Notes: a model not told the origin generated them from the sequence alone. Counted from the stretch's first letter, positions 27,801 to 37,144 are shown. The stretch: DNA of 54,937 nucleotides from Clostridiaceae bacterium (GCA_016282855.1 JAEELT010000097.1:1-54937); one strand, 5' to 3'. Made by a program: numbers and translations.

Positions 27801-28937
27801 ATGGTTACAACGGCTTATTTTGACAACAGCGCCACCACAAAGCCCTGCGCTCAGGCGGTCGAGGCGGCTGAAAACGCTATAATAAACTGCTGGGGAAATC
27901 CCTCGTCCCTGCATCGCACCGGCAATGAAGCTAACGCTATTATCGAGCAAAGCAGAGGCATCATCGCCGACAGACTCCGCTGCTCCCCCGGAGAGATTTA
28001 TTTCACATCCGGCGGCACAGAGAGCGACAATCTCGCGGTGTTGGGCGCTGCGGAAAAGATGAAAAGGCACGGCAAAAAAATTGTTTCCACCGAGGTTGAG
28101 CACCCTGCGGTCTATGACTCGCTGAGCGCGCTTGAGAGCAAGGGGTTTGAAATAGTCAGAATCGCGCCCCGTGCCGACGGCAGCATTTCCGAGAGCGACA
28201 TTTACGAAGCGGTAACGCCCGATACAATTCTCATAAGCATTATGGCGGTAAACAACGAAACAGGAGCCGTTCTGCCGTATGAGTGCGCAAAAAAAGCGGC
28301 TCTCAGAGCCGGCTCCCCCGCACTTGTTCACGTTGATGCCGTGCAGGCATTCGGCAAACTGCCGTTAAAGCCCTCATCATCGGGGGTGGACCTTATGAGC
28401 ATAAGCTCTCACAAAATACACGGCATAAAAGGCGCGGGTGCTCTGTATGTAAATAAAAAAATCAAAATTGCCGCGCGCGTTTACGGCGGCGAGCAGGAGT
28501 CAAAACTGCGCCCCGGCACCGAGGCCGTGCCCGCGATTGCGGCCTTCGCCGCTGCGACTCAGGCTCTCGGCGATATAAATACCGAAAAAGCAAAAATCGA
28601 AGAGCTGAAAAAATATATGCTTCTCAGATTTGCGGACATCGGCGGCATTGAAATAAACTCACCCGAAAACGCTTCGCCCTATGTTACCAATGTTTCCGTT
28701 ATCGGGGTCAAAAGCGAGCCGATGCTCAACTTCCTGTCGGCAAACGGCGTTTGCGTTTCGTCAGGCTCCGCCTGCTCAAAGGGCAAAAAGAGCAGAGTGC
28801 TCAGGGCTATGAATCTCGGCGCCGACAGGCTCGACAGCGCAATCAGAATCAGCTTTTCAAGATATTCATCGCAGGAAGAAATCGACCTTCTCTGCGAAAT
28901 GATTGCCCGGGCAAAGCAGGAAATATATTCAAAATAA
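27801..28937 (+). CDS. Cysteine desulfurase (NifS/IscS family)
   Basis: YFDNSATTKPC, TSGGTESDNLAVLG, VDAVQAFGKLPL, SSHKIHGIKGAGALYV, SSGSACSKGKKSRVLRAM. Confidence 0.95.
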   Translation: MVTTAYFDNSATTKPCAQAVEAAENAIINCWGNPSSLHRTGNEANAIIEQSRGIIADRLRCSPGEIYFTSGGTESDNLAVLGAAEKMKRHGKKIVSTEVEHPAVYDSLSALESKGFEIVRIAPRADGSISESDIYEAVTPDTILISIMAVNNETGAVLPYECAKKAALRAGSPALVHVDAVQAFGKLPLKPSSSGVDLMSISSHKIHGIKGAGALYVNKKIKIAARVYGGEQESKLRPGTEAVPAIAAFAAATQALGDINTEKAKIEELKKYMLLRFADIGGIEINSPENASPYVTNVSVIGVKSEPMLNFLSANGVCVSSGSACSKGKKSRVLRAMNLGADRLDSAIRISFSRYSSQEEIDLLCEMIARAKQEIYSK

Positions 28938-28952
28938 TATCCGGAGACTGCA

Positions 28953-30125
28953 ATGAAAGAAGTAATACTGATAAAAAACGGAGAGCTTGCTCTCAAAGGT
29001 CTCAACAGACGCACATTTGAGTACATACTCATAAAAAACATGAAGCACAGGCTGCTGCCGCTCGGCAAATTCGACTTCACCGTTGCGCAGTCAACCATAG
29101 CGGTAGCGCCGAGAGACGAAAGCATTGACCTCGACGAGGCGTGCGAAAAAATATCCAAGGTGTTCGGCATTGCCGCCTTCTCGCGTGCCGCTGCCGTCGA
29201 AAAAGATTTCGGCGCCATACTTGAGGCGTGCGAAACCTACCTTGCGGATGAACTGAACGCCGCAAGGACCTTCAAGGTTGAAGCAAAACGCAGCGACAAG
29301 AAATTCCCTCTTCAGTCCCCTGAAATATGCAGGGAAACAGGCGGCAGACTGCTCAGCAAATTCCCTCATCTCTCTGTTGACGTTCATTCGCCGGACATGG
29401 TGGTGAATGTAGAGATAAGAGATGAATACGCTTATATTCACGGCAGGCAGATCAAAGGCGCCGGCGGTATGCCGGTAGGCTCATCGGGCAGGGCGTGCCT
29501 GCTCATTTCCGGCGGCATAGACAGCCCCGTCGCAGGCTATATGATGGCAAAGCGCGGGCTGGAGCTCACCGCTGTTCACTTTGCCTCCCCGCCCTACACG
29601 AGCGAACGCGCAGAGCAGAAGGTTCACTCACTTCTCGGCAAGGTTGCGCAGTACTCGGGCAGAATAGGTCTGTGGGTTGTGCCCTTTACCGATATTCAGG
29701 AAAAAATCAAGGACTGCTGTCCCGAGGATATATTCACTGTAATAATGCGCAGGATGATGATGCGCGTGTCTCAGATAATAGCTCAGCGCGAAAAAGCCGG
29801 CGCGCTTATCACAGGCGAGAGCGTCGGTCAGGTTGCGAGCCAGACCCTTTACGCGATGATCTGCACCGACAAGGTGTGCGGTATGCCCGTATTCAGACCG
29901 CTGATAGGTATGGACAAGGACGAAGTCATTGCCGTTTCAAGAAAAATCGAAACCTTTGATATTTCCGTGCTTCCCTATGAGGACTGCTGCACGGTATTCA
30001 CCCCGAAGCACCCCAGAACGAGACCGACCCCCGACTATGTTGAGCAGGCGGAAAAGGCTTTTGACTGGGAGCCGATGGTTATTGAAGCGGCCGAAAAAGC
30101 AAGATTTGTTAATATAAATTCATAA
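28953..30125 (+). CDS. thiI: tRNA 4-thiouridine synthase ThiI
   Basis: THUMP-type N-terminus; LLISGGIDSPVAGYMMAKRGL PP-loop; LITGESVGQVASQTLYAM; lies after cysteine desulfurase. Confidence 0.95.
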   Translation: MKEVILIKNGELALKGLNRRTFEYILIKNMKHRLLPLGKFDFTVAQSTIAVAPRDESIDLDEACEKISKVFGIAAFSRAAAVEKDFGAILEACETYLADELNAARTFKVEAKRSDKKFPLQSPEICRETGGRLLSKFPHLSVDVHSPDMVVNVEIRDEYAYIHGRQIKGAGGMPVGSSGRACLLISGGIDSPVAGYMMAKRGLELTAVHFASPPYTSERAEQKVHSLLGKVAQYSGRIGLWVVPFTDIQEKIKDCCPEDIFTVIMRRMMMRVSQIIAQREKAGALITGESVGQVASQTLYAMICTDKVCGMPVFRPLIGMDKDEVIAVSRKIETFDISVLPYEDCCTVFTPKHPRTRPTPDYVEQAEKAFDWEPMVIEAAEKARFVNINS

Positions 30126-30155
30126 CATATTTCAACATTTGAGGAATACAATTCA

Positions 30156-31415
30156 ATGTCAGTATGTGAAATTCTGTCGGTAGGCACCGAAATCCTGCTC
30201 GGCGATATTCTCAATACAAATTCAAGATTTCTCTCGCGCGCTCTCGCGAATATGGGTATTTCGGTGCTCTATCACGAAACCGTAGGCGACAATGAGCAGC
30301 GCCTTTATGATGCCGTAAAACGCGCGCTTGGCAGGAGCGATATAGTTATCACCACGGGCGGGCTCGGGCCTACACCCGACGATATCACCAGAGATGTCTG
30401 CACTAAAGCGTTTGGTTACGGGCTTGTGTTCCGGCCTGAACTCGCGGATCAGATCAAAGAATATTTTGACCGCTCCGGCAGGCAGATGGCCGAAAGCAAC
30501 CTGCGCCAGGCATACGCTCCCGAGGAGGCAACCGTTTTCAGAAATCATAACGGCACTGCGCCCGGGCTCGGTATGAAAAAAGACGGCAAGTGCCTTGTGC
30601 TTCTGCCCGGACCTCCGTTTGAAGCGGAGCCGATGTTCAGGCAGAGCGTTGTGCCTTTCCTTGAAGAGTACCGCACCTGCACAATCGTATCGCATCAGGT
30701 ACGCACAATGGGCATAGGCGAGAGCAGCATGGCTCAGATTGCGGGCGAGCTGCTCGACGGCGAAAATCCGACTGTTGCCCCTTACTGCAAAACGGGCGAG
30801 GCTTATCTCAGAGTATCCGCAAGAGCGGCAACCGCAGCCGAAGCGGACAGGCTCTCGGCCCCGGTGATAAACGAAATTGAAAAGCGTCTGGGCGAATACA
30901 TTTACGGCATAGATGTAAACGGCATAGAGGAAGCGGCAGTGCCTCTGCTCAAAGAGGCGGGGCTGACCGTGGCTGTTGCAGAGAGCTGCACCGCGGGCCT
31001 TGTGGCTAAAAGAATCACGGATGTGCCCGGAGCGAGCAAAGTTTTTCACCACGGAATAATCACATATTCAAACGACGTCAAGATAAAAGCGCTCGGGGTT
31101 AATCCCGAGACTCTCCGAAAGCACGGCGCGGTCAGCGAAGAGACCGCGACTGAAATGGCGCAGGGAGTCAGAAAAGTATCGGGCGCCGACATAGGCATTT
31201 CGGTAACGGGCTTTGCGGGGCCCGATTCAGATGAACCCGGCAAAGCTCCCGGGCTCATATATACCGCCCTTTCCGCAGAAGGAACCACTCTGTGCGAAAA
31301 GATTGAAACGGGAAGAAATGACAGGGACTATAACCGTTTTGTCGCTTCATCCCGCGCTCTCAATCTTCTGCGCAGATATCTCATATCCATTGCAAGCAAG
31401 GAGAATACCCGATGA
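30156..31415 (+). CDS. cinA: CinA family protein (MoCF-like domain plus PncC-like amidase domain)
   Basis: EILSVGTEILLGDILNTNSRFLSRALA, ITTGGLGPTPDDITR, VAVAESCTAGLVAKRITDVPGAS, GISVTGFAGPD. Confidence 0.95.
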   Translation: MSVCEILSVGTEILLGDILNTNSRFLSRALANMGISVLYHETVGDNEQRLYDAVKRALGRSDIVITTGGLGPTPDDITRDVCTKAFGYGLVFRPELADQIKEYFDRSGRQMAESNLRQAYAPEEATVFRNHNGTAPGLGMKKDGKCLVLLPGPPFEAEPMFRQSVVPFLEEYRTCTIVSHQVRTMGIGESSMAQIAGELLDGENPTVAPYCKTGEAYLRVSARAATAAEADRLSAPVINEIEKRLGEYIYGIDVNGIEEAAVPLLKEAGLTVAVAESCTAGLVAKRITDVPGASKVFHHGIITYSNDVKIKALGVNPETLRKHGAVSEETATEMAQGVRKVSGADIGISVTGFAGPDSDEPGKAPGLIYTALSAEGTTLCEKIETGRNDRDYNRFVASSRALNLLRRYLISIASKENTR

Positions 31416-32386
31416 AAGAAAAAATCTGGATTATACTCTGCCCGGTATTCGGTGTTGCGGCGGCTGTGCTCATAGCCCTGTCCGTAATGAATTTCAAAAA
31501 GCCGGCAGAGCAGAGCGCCCCGGTAACGCAGAGCTGGGCTCTTCAGCAGGGAGTTAAAACCGATGCCGCGGGCGACAGCCTCAGGGCAGTGTTGCCCAAC
31601 AATATGAAAAAAGCAAAATACCCTGACGGCATACTCGAAAGCATGAAACCCCTCTATGCCGCCAACAAGAATTCCGTTGCCCGCCTCTCCATTCCCGGCA
31701 CCGAGGTCGACACGGCTGTTGTACAGGGTAAGGATAACGACCGCTATCTCACCTACGATTTCTATGAGAGATACACCACTCAGACCAGCAGCCTCAACTA
31801 CGGCAACATTTATCTTGACTACAGATGCAGCGACGGCAGGGATATTTCCAAAAATATGATTATCCACGGTCACACCACCGGCAAGTCCGACGGCATACCC
31901 AAGCAGTCCTTCCGCTCTCTGTATGAATACAGAAAAAAAGAGCACTTTATCGAGTGCCCGATTATGAAGCTTACAACTCTTTACGGAGAGTATACATACA
32001 AAATCTGCGCTGTGTTTTACTCCACCACTCAGCCCTCGGCGGATAACGGATATTTCTTCAATTATATTTACCCCGATATGTCAGACTCAAATATGGTGGG
32101 TTACATTGAGCAGGTGAAACAGAGAGCTCTTTACGAAACCGGAGTCTCCCTTGAGCCCACCGATAAAGTGCTCACCCTTTCAACCTGCATTTATGATTAC
32201 GGCAAGAGTGTTGACACCCGCCTTGTGGTTGTAGGCCGCCTGCTTCACGAAGGAGAAGATACCGGCATAGACGCCTCCCTCGTAAAAGACCATCCCGATT
32301 ACCGCAGACCGCAGATATGGTACAATTCACATAAACAGACCAATCCGTATAAGGATACGGCAAGATGGGAACCGAGCCCGGATTGA
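31412..32386 (+). CDS. Class B-like sortase
   Basis: N-terminal TM; VARLSIPGTEVDTAVVQGKDNDRYL, MIIHGHTTG, LTLSTCIYDYG...RLVVVGRL; ATGA overlap with cinA. Confidence 0.88.
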   Translation: MKEKIWIILCPVFGVAAAVLIALSVMNFKKPAEQSAPVTQSWALQQGVKTDAAGDSLRAVLPNNMKKAKYPDGILESMKPLYAANKNSVARLSIPGTEVDTAVVQGKDNDRYLTYDFYERYTTQTSSLNYGNIYLDYRCSDGRDISKNMIIHGHTTGKSDGIPKQSFRSLYEYRKKEHFIECPIMKLTTLYGEYTYKICAVFYSTTQPSADNGYFFNYIYPDMSDSNMVGYIEQVKQRALYETGVSLEPTDKVLTLSTCIYDYGKSVDTRLVVVGRLLHEGEDTGIDASLVKDHPDYRRPQIWYNSHKQTNPYKDTARWEPSPD

Positions 32387-32428
32387 TGAAAACTTTTTTC
32401 ATCAACTCAAAAGAAAAGGAGAATGATT

Positions 32429-34234
32429 ATGGCAGATTCTGACAAGAACTCAGTTCCGGAAATCCACTCAATAGGCGATGAAGAAACCCTCACCGAAATA
32501 GATCTCGGCAGCTTTCTTTCAGACAAAGACAGCGAAGAGCCTCTCTTTGACGGCTGTCACAGCGATATTGAAAAAACCGAGAAGAGCCTTGAGGACGAGC
32601 TTCAGTCGCTCTATGACGATATTATGAGCACCGGTCCCGTGACAATCGTGCCCAAGAAGCTCGATGATATTGCCGGCGGAAAAGCTTCCCCTCAGGCAAA
32701 AGCTCCGGAAGTGAATATCAGGGAAAAGGTAAACAGCCCCGCAGTGTCACCCGAAGCGAATGACAGCGCCAAGGATGATATTCTCAGTATGATTGACGCG
32801 CTCAAGTCACAGACCGAAAAAGAATCGGGCTTTGATGAAATACTCACCGGCATAGAATCAAACGAGGAAATCGCCCCCTTCGTGAGCGATATTTCCAAAT
32901 CGGGCGGCCTCACAAGCTCAGCCGCTGCCGATGTGGTTAACCTCGGCCCGCCCGCCCCTTCTGCGTCGCCGGCTCCCTCCCCTGCTCCCAAGGCGCCGTC
33001 AGCAAGCGCGGCCCCCGGAGAAATTGACATTCACTCCGACACTTTTGAGAGCGAGCTTGCCGAGCTTCTCGGAGACACTACACCCGACACCCTTTCAAGA
33101 CAAAAGCCGGCCGTATCCGCAGGGCAGAAAAACGATTTTACCGTAAATATACCCGAAGAAACTCTCCAGGAAAACGGTTTTGTGGTTGACCTGCTCCCGA
33201 ACGACGGTCAGCGCACCGTGGGCGTTGTTCCCGATGAAATAATCGAGGATGACGGCAAAATCAGCAGAAAAGACAAAAAGCAGGCCAAGCGTGAGGATCT
33301 TGAACTCAGCGGCAAAAAGTATAAAGGCGACATAATCCGCAGGGTGGTTCTTGTTATTTCAATTATCATCATACTTGTAAGCAGCGGTATTCTCGCCAAA
33401 ACATATCTGATAGAGCCCTATCAGTATAAGAAAAATGAATCGGCCATTTCCGACTCTATTGACCACGAAGTAACCGGCACGGTGGACGAGGTTGAAAAGG
33501 ATAAGGACGATGACACCGAGTATCCCTCAGGCATGCTTGCCAAATACAGGCAGCTCTTCAAGGTGAACGATGACCTGAGAGGCTGGATATCAATACCCGC
33601 GCTCGAAATCAACCTGCCCATAGCGCAGTCCTCAGACAATGACTATTATCTTCACAGAAACATTTACAAGAAATGGACCAACTACGGCGTACCTTTCTTT
33701 GATTACAGAATAGCCGACCTGAGAAATCTGCCCAAAAACACGGTGGTTTACGGTCATAACATGCACTATGACGACCTGATTTTCGGCCTTGTGGAAAACT
33801 ACCGTGAGCCCGAAGGCTTCAAGAGCGCCCCCGTAATCGAGTGCAACACCATTTACGGAGATCACGTATGGTTTGTTTACGCGGCCTTCATCACAAACTC
33901 CGCCCCCAATCAGGATAACGGCTATGTGTTCCCCTACAATTTCATAGATATCAGTGAGCAGAAATTCTCAGAATATATTCAGGAAATAGATAAGAGAAAG
34001 TTCTACACAACCGGCGTTGACATAAACCCGAGCGACAAGATTCTCACCCTCTCAACCTGCTGTTATGACTTTGACGGCGGCAGGCTCGTGATTGTTGCGA
34101 GACTCAAGAGAGACGGTGAGCCGGACACTGTTGACACCTCAAAGGTAATCGTCAACAGCAACCCGAAATATCCTCAGGCGTGGTACAACGCCAACAAGAA
34201 AACAAATCCTTATGCAAATGACCCGAGATGGTAA
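32429..34234 (+). CDS. Class B-like sortase with ~300-residue acidic disordered cytosolic N-terminus
   Basis: D/E/S/P-rich N-terminus, TM RRVVLVISIIIILVSSGILA, LRGWISIPALEINLPIAQSSDNDYYLHRNI, VVYGHNMHYDD, LTLSTCCYDFDGGRLVIVARL; AAGGAG RBS favours 32429. Confidence 0.88.
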   Translation: MADSDKNSVPEIHSIGDEETLTEIDLGSFLSDKDSEEPLFDGCHSDIEKTEKSLEDELQSLYDDIMSTGPVTIVPKKLDDIAGGKASPQAKAPEVNIREKVNSPAVSPEANDSAKDDILSMIDALKSQTEKESGFDEILTGIESNEEIAPFVSDISKSGGLTSSAAADVVNLGPPAPSASPAPSPAPKAPSASAAPGEIDIHSDTFESELAELLGDTTPDTLSRQKPAVSAGQKNDFTVNIPEETLQENGFVVDLLPNDGQRTVGVVPDEIIEDDGKISRKDKKQAKREDLELSGKKYKGDIIRRVVLVISIIIILVSSGILAKTYLIEPYQYKKNESAISDSIDHEVTGTVDEVEKDKDDDTEYPSGMLAKYRQLFKVNDDLRGWISIPALEINLPIAQSSDNDYYLHRNIYKKWTNYGVPFFDYRIADLRNLPKNTVVYGHNMHYDDLIFGLVENYREPEGFKSAPVIECNTIYGDHVWFVYAAFITNSAPNQDNGYVFPYNFIDISEQKFSEYIQEIDKRKFYTTGVDINPSDKILTLSTCCYDFDGGRLVIVARLKRDGEPDTVDTSKVIVNSNPKYPQAWYNANKKTNPYANDPRW

Positions 34235-34277
34235 CTGACCATCCCCGGATTATCTGCAACGAAAAGGAGCTGATTTT

Positions 34278-36461
34278 TTGGCAGTTAAAGTAACTTTATT
34301 TATTCCCGACGCGCAGGCCTACGGCAACCTCAGAGGTATTGCTGCGGAAAACCTGGATGTAACTCAGACAATCATGTACTCCGACCCGGGCGAAGCCGCG
34401 CTTCAGGCGGCTCAGGCAGCCCGTTCAGGCAAAACCTGCATACTTTTTGCGGGCGAGCCCGACTTTGTCAGGGCAAAGTTTGCTCTGCTCAAAGAAACCG
34501 GAGAAAAAATTCTGCGCTCTTCGAGAATAGTCGAAAGGGCAGGCGCAAATCTTCCCACTGACCCCAAGGCTTATAATGTGCAAACCGCGGTCCCCGAAAC
34601 GGGAAAGATATATCTTTCGGCTGACGGCCTTTTCAGTGCGGTAGCCTGCATAATCGGACCCGGCAAGGTGATAATCGTACCCGCCGAAGAGGAGCGCGTT
34701 GCCGACGCAATAGAAGCGGGAGTTTTTGAAGACACAAGAAGCGCGAGAGACAAGATTGCCGACCTGCTCGGCGATATAGAAGAATCCGGCAAAAGCGCGG
34801 CAATCTGCCCGGGCGCGGGCGCATCCGCTCTTATGACGGTGCTCTCAAGCGTAAAAAGAAATCAAACTCTGTTCACCGTGAGCGAAGCCGATGCCGGCAG
34901 TATTGATACCGCAGACGCAAAAGCCGCCGCGGCACAGACTGCCAAGCTCGCTCTTGACACCGAGGGCAGAGACATAGGCGCGTATATATCAATGCCGAGC
35001 GAAGACGGCGAGGTGACCCTCGCGGTGGCAAACAGCGAGAGCGCAAAAATCGAAGTGCTTCACGCTCTTGACGGCGAAGATAAAAAACATCTTATGGCAG
35101 CATCCGTCGTGCGCCTTTGCGAAATGGTCAGGGATGCCGCCTGTGACGGTATAGAAGTGCCTTCGTATAAAGATACACGCCTCTCAAAGAAGGCTTTCCT
35201 GGCGGTGGTCGCCGGTATAGGAGTGCTCGCCCTCGCCTGCATAATAGCGTGCGCAGTGCTTTTCAGACACGGTTTCTCGGTCTCCGAAAAGACCGCTGAG
35301 GCATCAAACTCCGAAAGCTCCGAGCTTTCCACACTGGACCCGGGCGAGCTCGGTGAGGTTGAACCCGTTTTCGACGCATCCTCCGAATCCGCCCTGCCCG
35401 GCCTGACAACGGAAACGGAAAGGGATATAATCACCTCCACCTTCATTTCCGGCAATAACGGCCTTGCGGCCGGCTCGGGCTTCACCACCGTTCCCACCAC
35501 AATAATCGACCTTCAGACCGGCAAGTCTGTTGTAAACATATTTGCAACCGAACCCACATCCGAAGTGAGTGAAACCGGCACAGACACCGATTCATCCTCC
35601 TCTTCTGCGTCAACCCCGTCATACACCGGCACATTTACCTTCACCGTTTACGGCTGGGGTCACGGCGCGGGAATGAGCCAGGACGGCGCAAAGGCGATGG
35701 CAAGAAACGGCAAATCGTATCAGCAGATTCTTGCCGCCTACTACCCCGGCACAACAATCATTTCGGGTGACACCAACACTCCGATGTATGCCGAGGAGCC
35801 GCGCGCCGACGGCACCGGTGGAATGACCCTGCATGCATTCCTGTGCAAAACCGTAAAGCAGGAAATCGGCGACGGAGCCCCGCTGGAGGCTCTCAAAGCC
35901 CAGGCTGTGTGCGCTTATACATACGCTATGCGAAACGGCAATTTCGGCGCGGGTCAGACAATCGACTACGGTTTTGATTACAAGGGCACCAATGTTGAAA
36001 AAGCCGTTATGGAAGTGCTCCAGATAACCTCTGAGGAGCAGCAGCCCCACGCCACCTACATTGCCTCGGGCGGTCAGTATATAAACGCTGTTTATTACTC
36101 AAACTGCGCGGGCACCACCACCTCATCCATAAACGCCTGGGGGGGCTCAAGAGTCAGTTACCTTTGCGGCGGCACAAGAAGCCCGGAAACCACAGAGGTC
36201 TCCACAGCTTCATATTCCGCTCAGGAAATGCTCTCGCTCATACGCGGCTACGCAGAGAGAAACGGTCTGTCGCCCGTAATAAGCGAAAACCCCGCCGAAT
36301 GGCTAAACATAGTCAGCCACGACGGAGCCTACAGCGACGGTATAGGATATATTGATAATATACTTGTTTGCGGTATGTCAATGGCGGGCAACGATTTCAG
36401 GACTTCGCTCATGAGAGGAAAGCTGAAATCCCATTGCTTCACAATCACTTATACGCCCTGA
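34278..36461 (+). CDS. SpoIID/LytB-domain protein with large cytosolic N-terminal domain, single TM and apparently permuted SpoIID domain
   Basis: TTG start after AAAGGAG; TM AFLAVVAGIGVLALACIIACAVLF; YGWGHGAGMSQDGAKAMARNGKSYQQILAAYYPGTTI; EIGDGAPLEALKAQAVCAYTYAM. Confidence 0.85.
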   Translation: MAVKVTLFIPDAQAYGNLRGIAAENLDVTQTIMYSDPGEAALQAAQAARSGKTCILFAGEPDFVRAKFALLKETGEKILRSSRIVERAGANLPTDPKAYNVQTAVPETGKIYLSADGLFSAVACIIGPGKVIIVPAEEERVADAIEAGVFEDTRSARDKIADLLGDIEESGKSAAICPGAGASALMTVLSSVKRNQTLFTVSEADAGSIDTADAKAAAAQTAKLALDTEGRDIGAYISMPSEDGEVTLAVANSESAKIEVLHALDGEDKKHLMAASVVRLCEMVRDAACDGIEVPSYKDTRLSKKAFLAVVAGIGVLALACIIACAVLFRHGFSVSEKTAEASNSESSELSTLDPGELGEVEPVFDASSESALPGLTTETERDIITSTFISGNNGLAAGSGFTTVPTTIIDLQTGKSVVNIFATEPTSEVSETGTDTDSSSSSASTPSYTGTFTFTVYGWGHGAGMSQDGAKAMARNGKSYQQILAAYYPGTTIISGDTNTPMYAEEPRADGTGGMTLHAFLCKTVKQEIGDGAPLEALKAQAVCAYTYAMRNGNFGAGQTIDYGFDYKGTNVEKAVMEVLQITSEEQQPHATYIASGGQYINAVYYSNCAGTTTSSINAWGGSRVSYLCGGTRSPETTEVSTASYSAQEMLSLIRGYAERNGLSPVISENPAEWLNIVSHDGAYSDGIGYIDNILVCGMSMAGNDFRTSLMRGKLKSHCFTITYTP

Positions 36462-37021
36462 TTTTCTTCACCGGCATAAGCCGTAAATTTTTCGGCGGAG
36501 TTGCTGTCTATCAGTCTGCAGATGATATCCGCAATCTCATAAACGGATTCCTCCATATTGCGCTCAAACCATTTGCGGAAAACTCCCAGCACAGCGCCCA
36601 CATAAAATGAAGTAATATATTCATTCTCCGTGTTTCCGGGTATTTCCGGAAATGCGGAGAATAGTTTTGAAAACAGCTCATTCATCAGTCTCTCCATCTG
36701 ACCGATTCTGACCGCGGCGAGGGCAAATGTGAAGTTGCTCTGAATGAACAGACCCACCTGCACTATAAGCTCGTGAAGGGAGCTGAACTTGTGCCCGGAG
36801 AGTTTTTCGGTGAAATCACCGGCTCTGTCGAGCAGATATAAAACTATAATATCTTCCTTGCAGGTATAATTGCGGTAATACGTCATACGAGAGAAACCGG
36901 CCCGGTTTGTTATCTCCTGAATGGAGATTTCATCATAGGGCTTTTCCTCCATGAGCATCAGCAGCGCCGTAGCCATACACTCTTTGGTTATGGACAGGTT
37001 CTCTTTATTGGTATTCCCCAT
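36449..37021 (-). CDS. TetR/AcrR family transcriptional regulator
   Basis: ATALLMLMEEKPYDEISIQEITNRAGFSRMTYYRNYTCKEDI HTH region; divergent from the ABC transporter. Confidence 0.9.
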   Translation of the reverse strand: MGNTNKENLSITKECMATALLMLMEEKPYDEISIQEITNRAGFSRMTYYRNYTCKEDIIVLYLLDRAGDFTEKLSGHKFSSLHELIVQVGLFIQSNFTFALAAVRIGQMERLMNELFSKLFSAFPEIPGNTENEYITSFYVGAVLGVFRKWFERNMEESVYEIADIICRLIDSNSAEKFTAYAGEENQGV

Positions 37022-37060
37022 TACAAAACCGCCTCTTTTGTCACATTACATTATAAGTTA

Positions 37061-37089
37061 TTGAAATGTTCATAATTTGCCGTTACAAT
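37061..37089 (+). promoter_or_regulatory. Putative promoter of the ABC transporter gene
   Basis: TTGAAA (37061-37066), 17 bp, TACAAT (37084-37089); -10 lies inside the operator. Confidence 0.6.
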
Positions 37090-37110
37090 TGTAACAGTTA
37101 CAAGTGTAAC
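37082..37110. promoter_or_regulatory. Tandem palindromic operator, likely TetR-family binding sites
   Basis: GTTACAATTGTAAC (perfect 14-bp palindrome), 1 bp, GTTACAAGTGTAAC (near-perfect), in a divergent intergenic region. Confidence 0.75.
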
Positions 37111-37144
37111 AGGTTTTCAGTATTTCGTCAAGCGGAGGAGTTTT

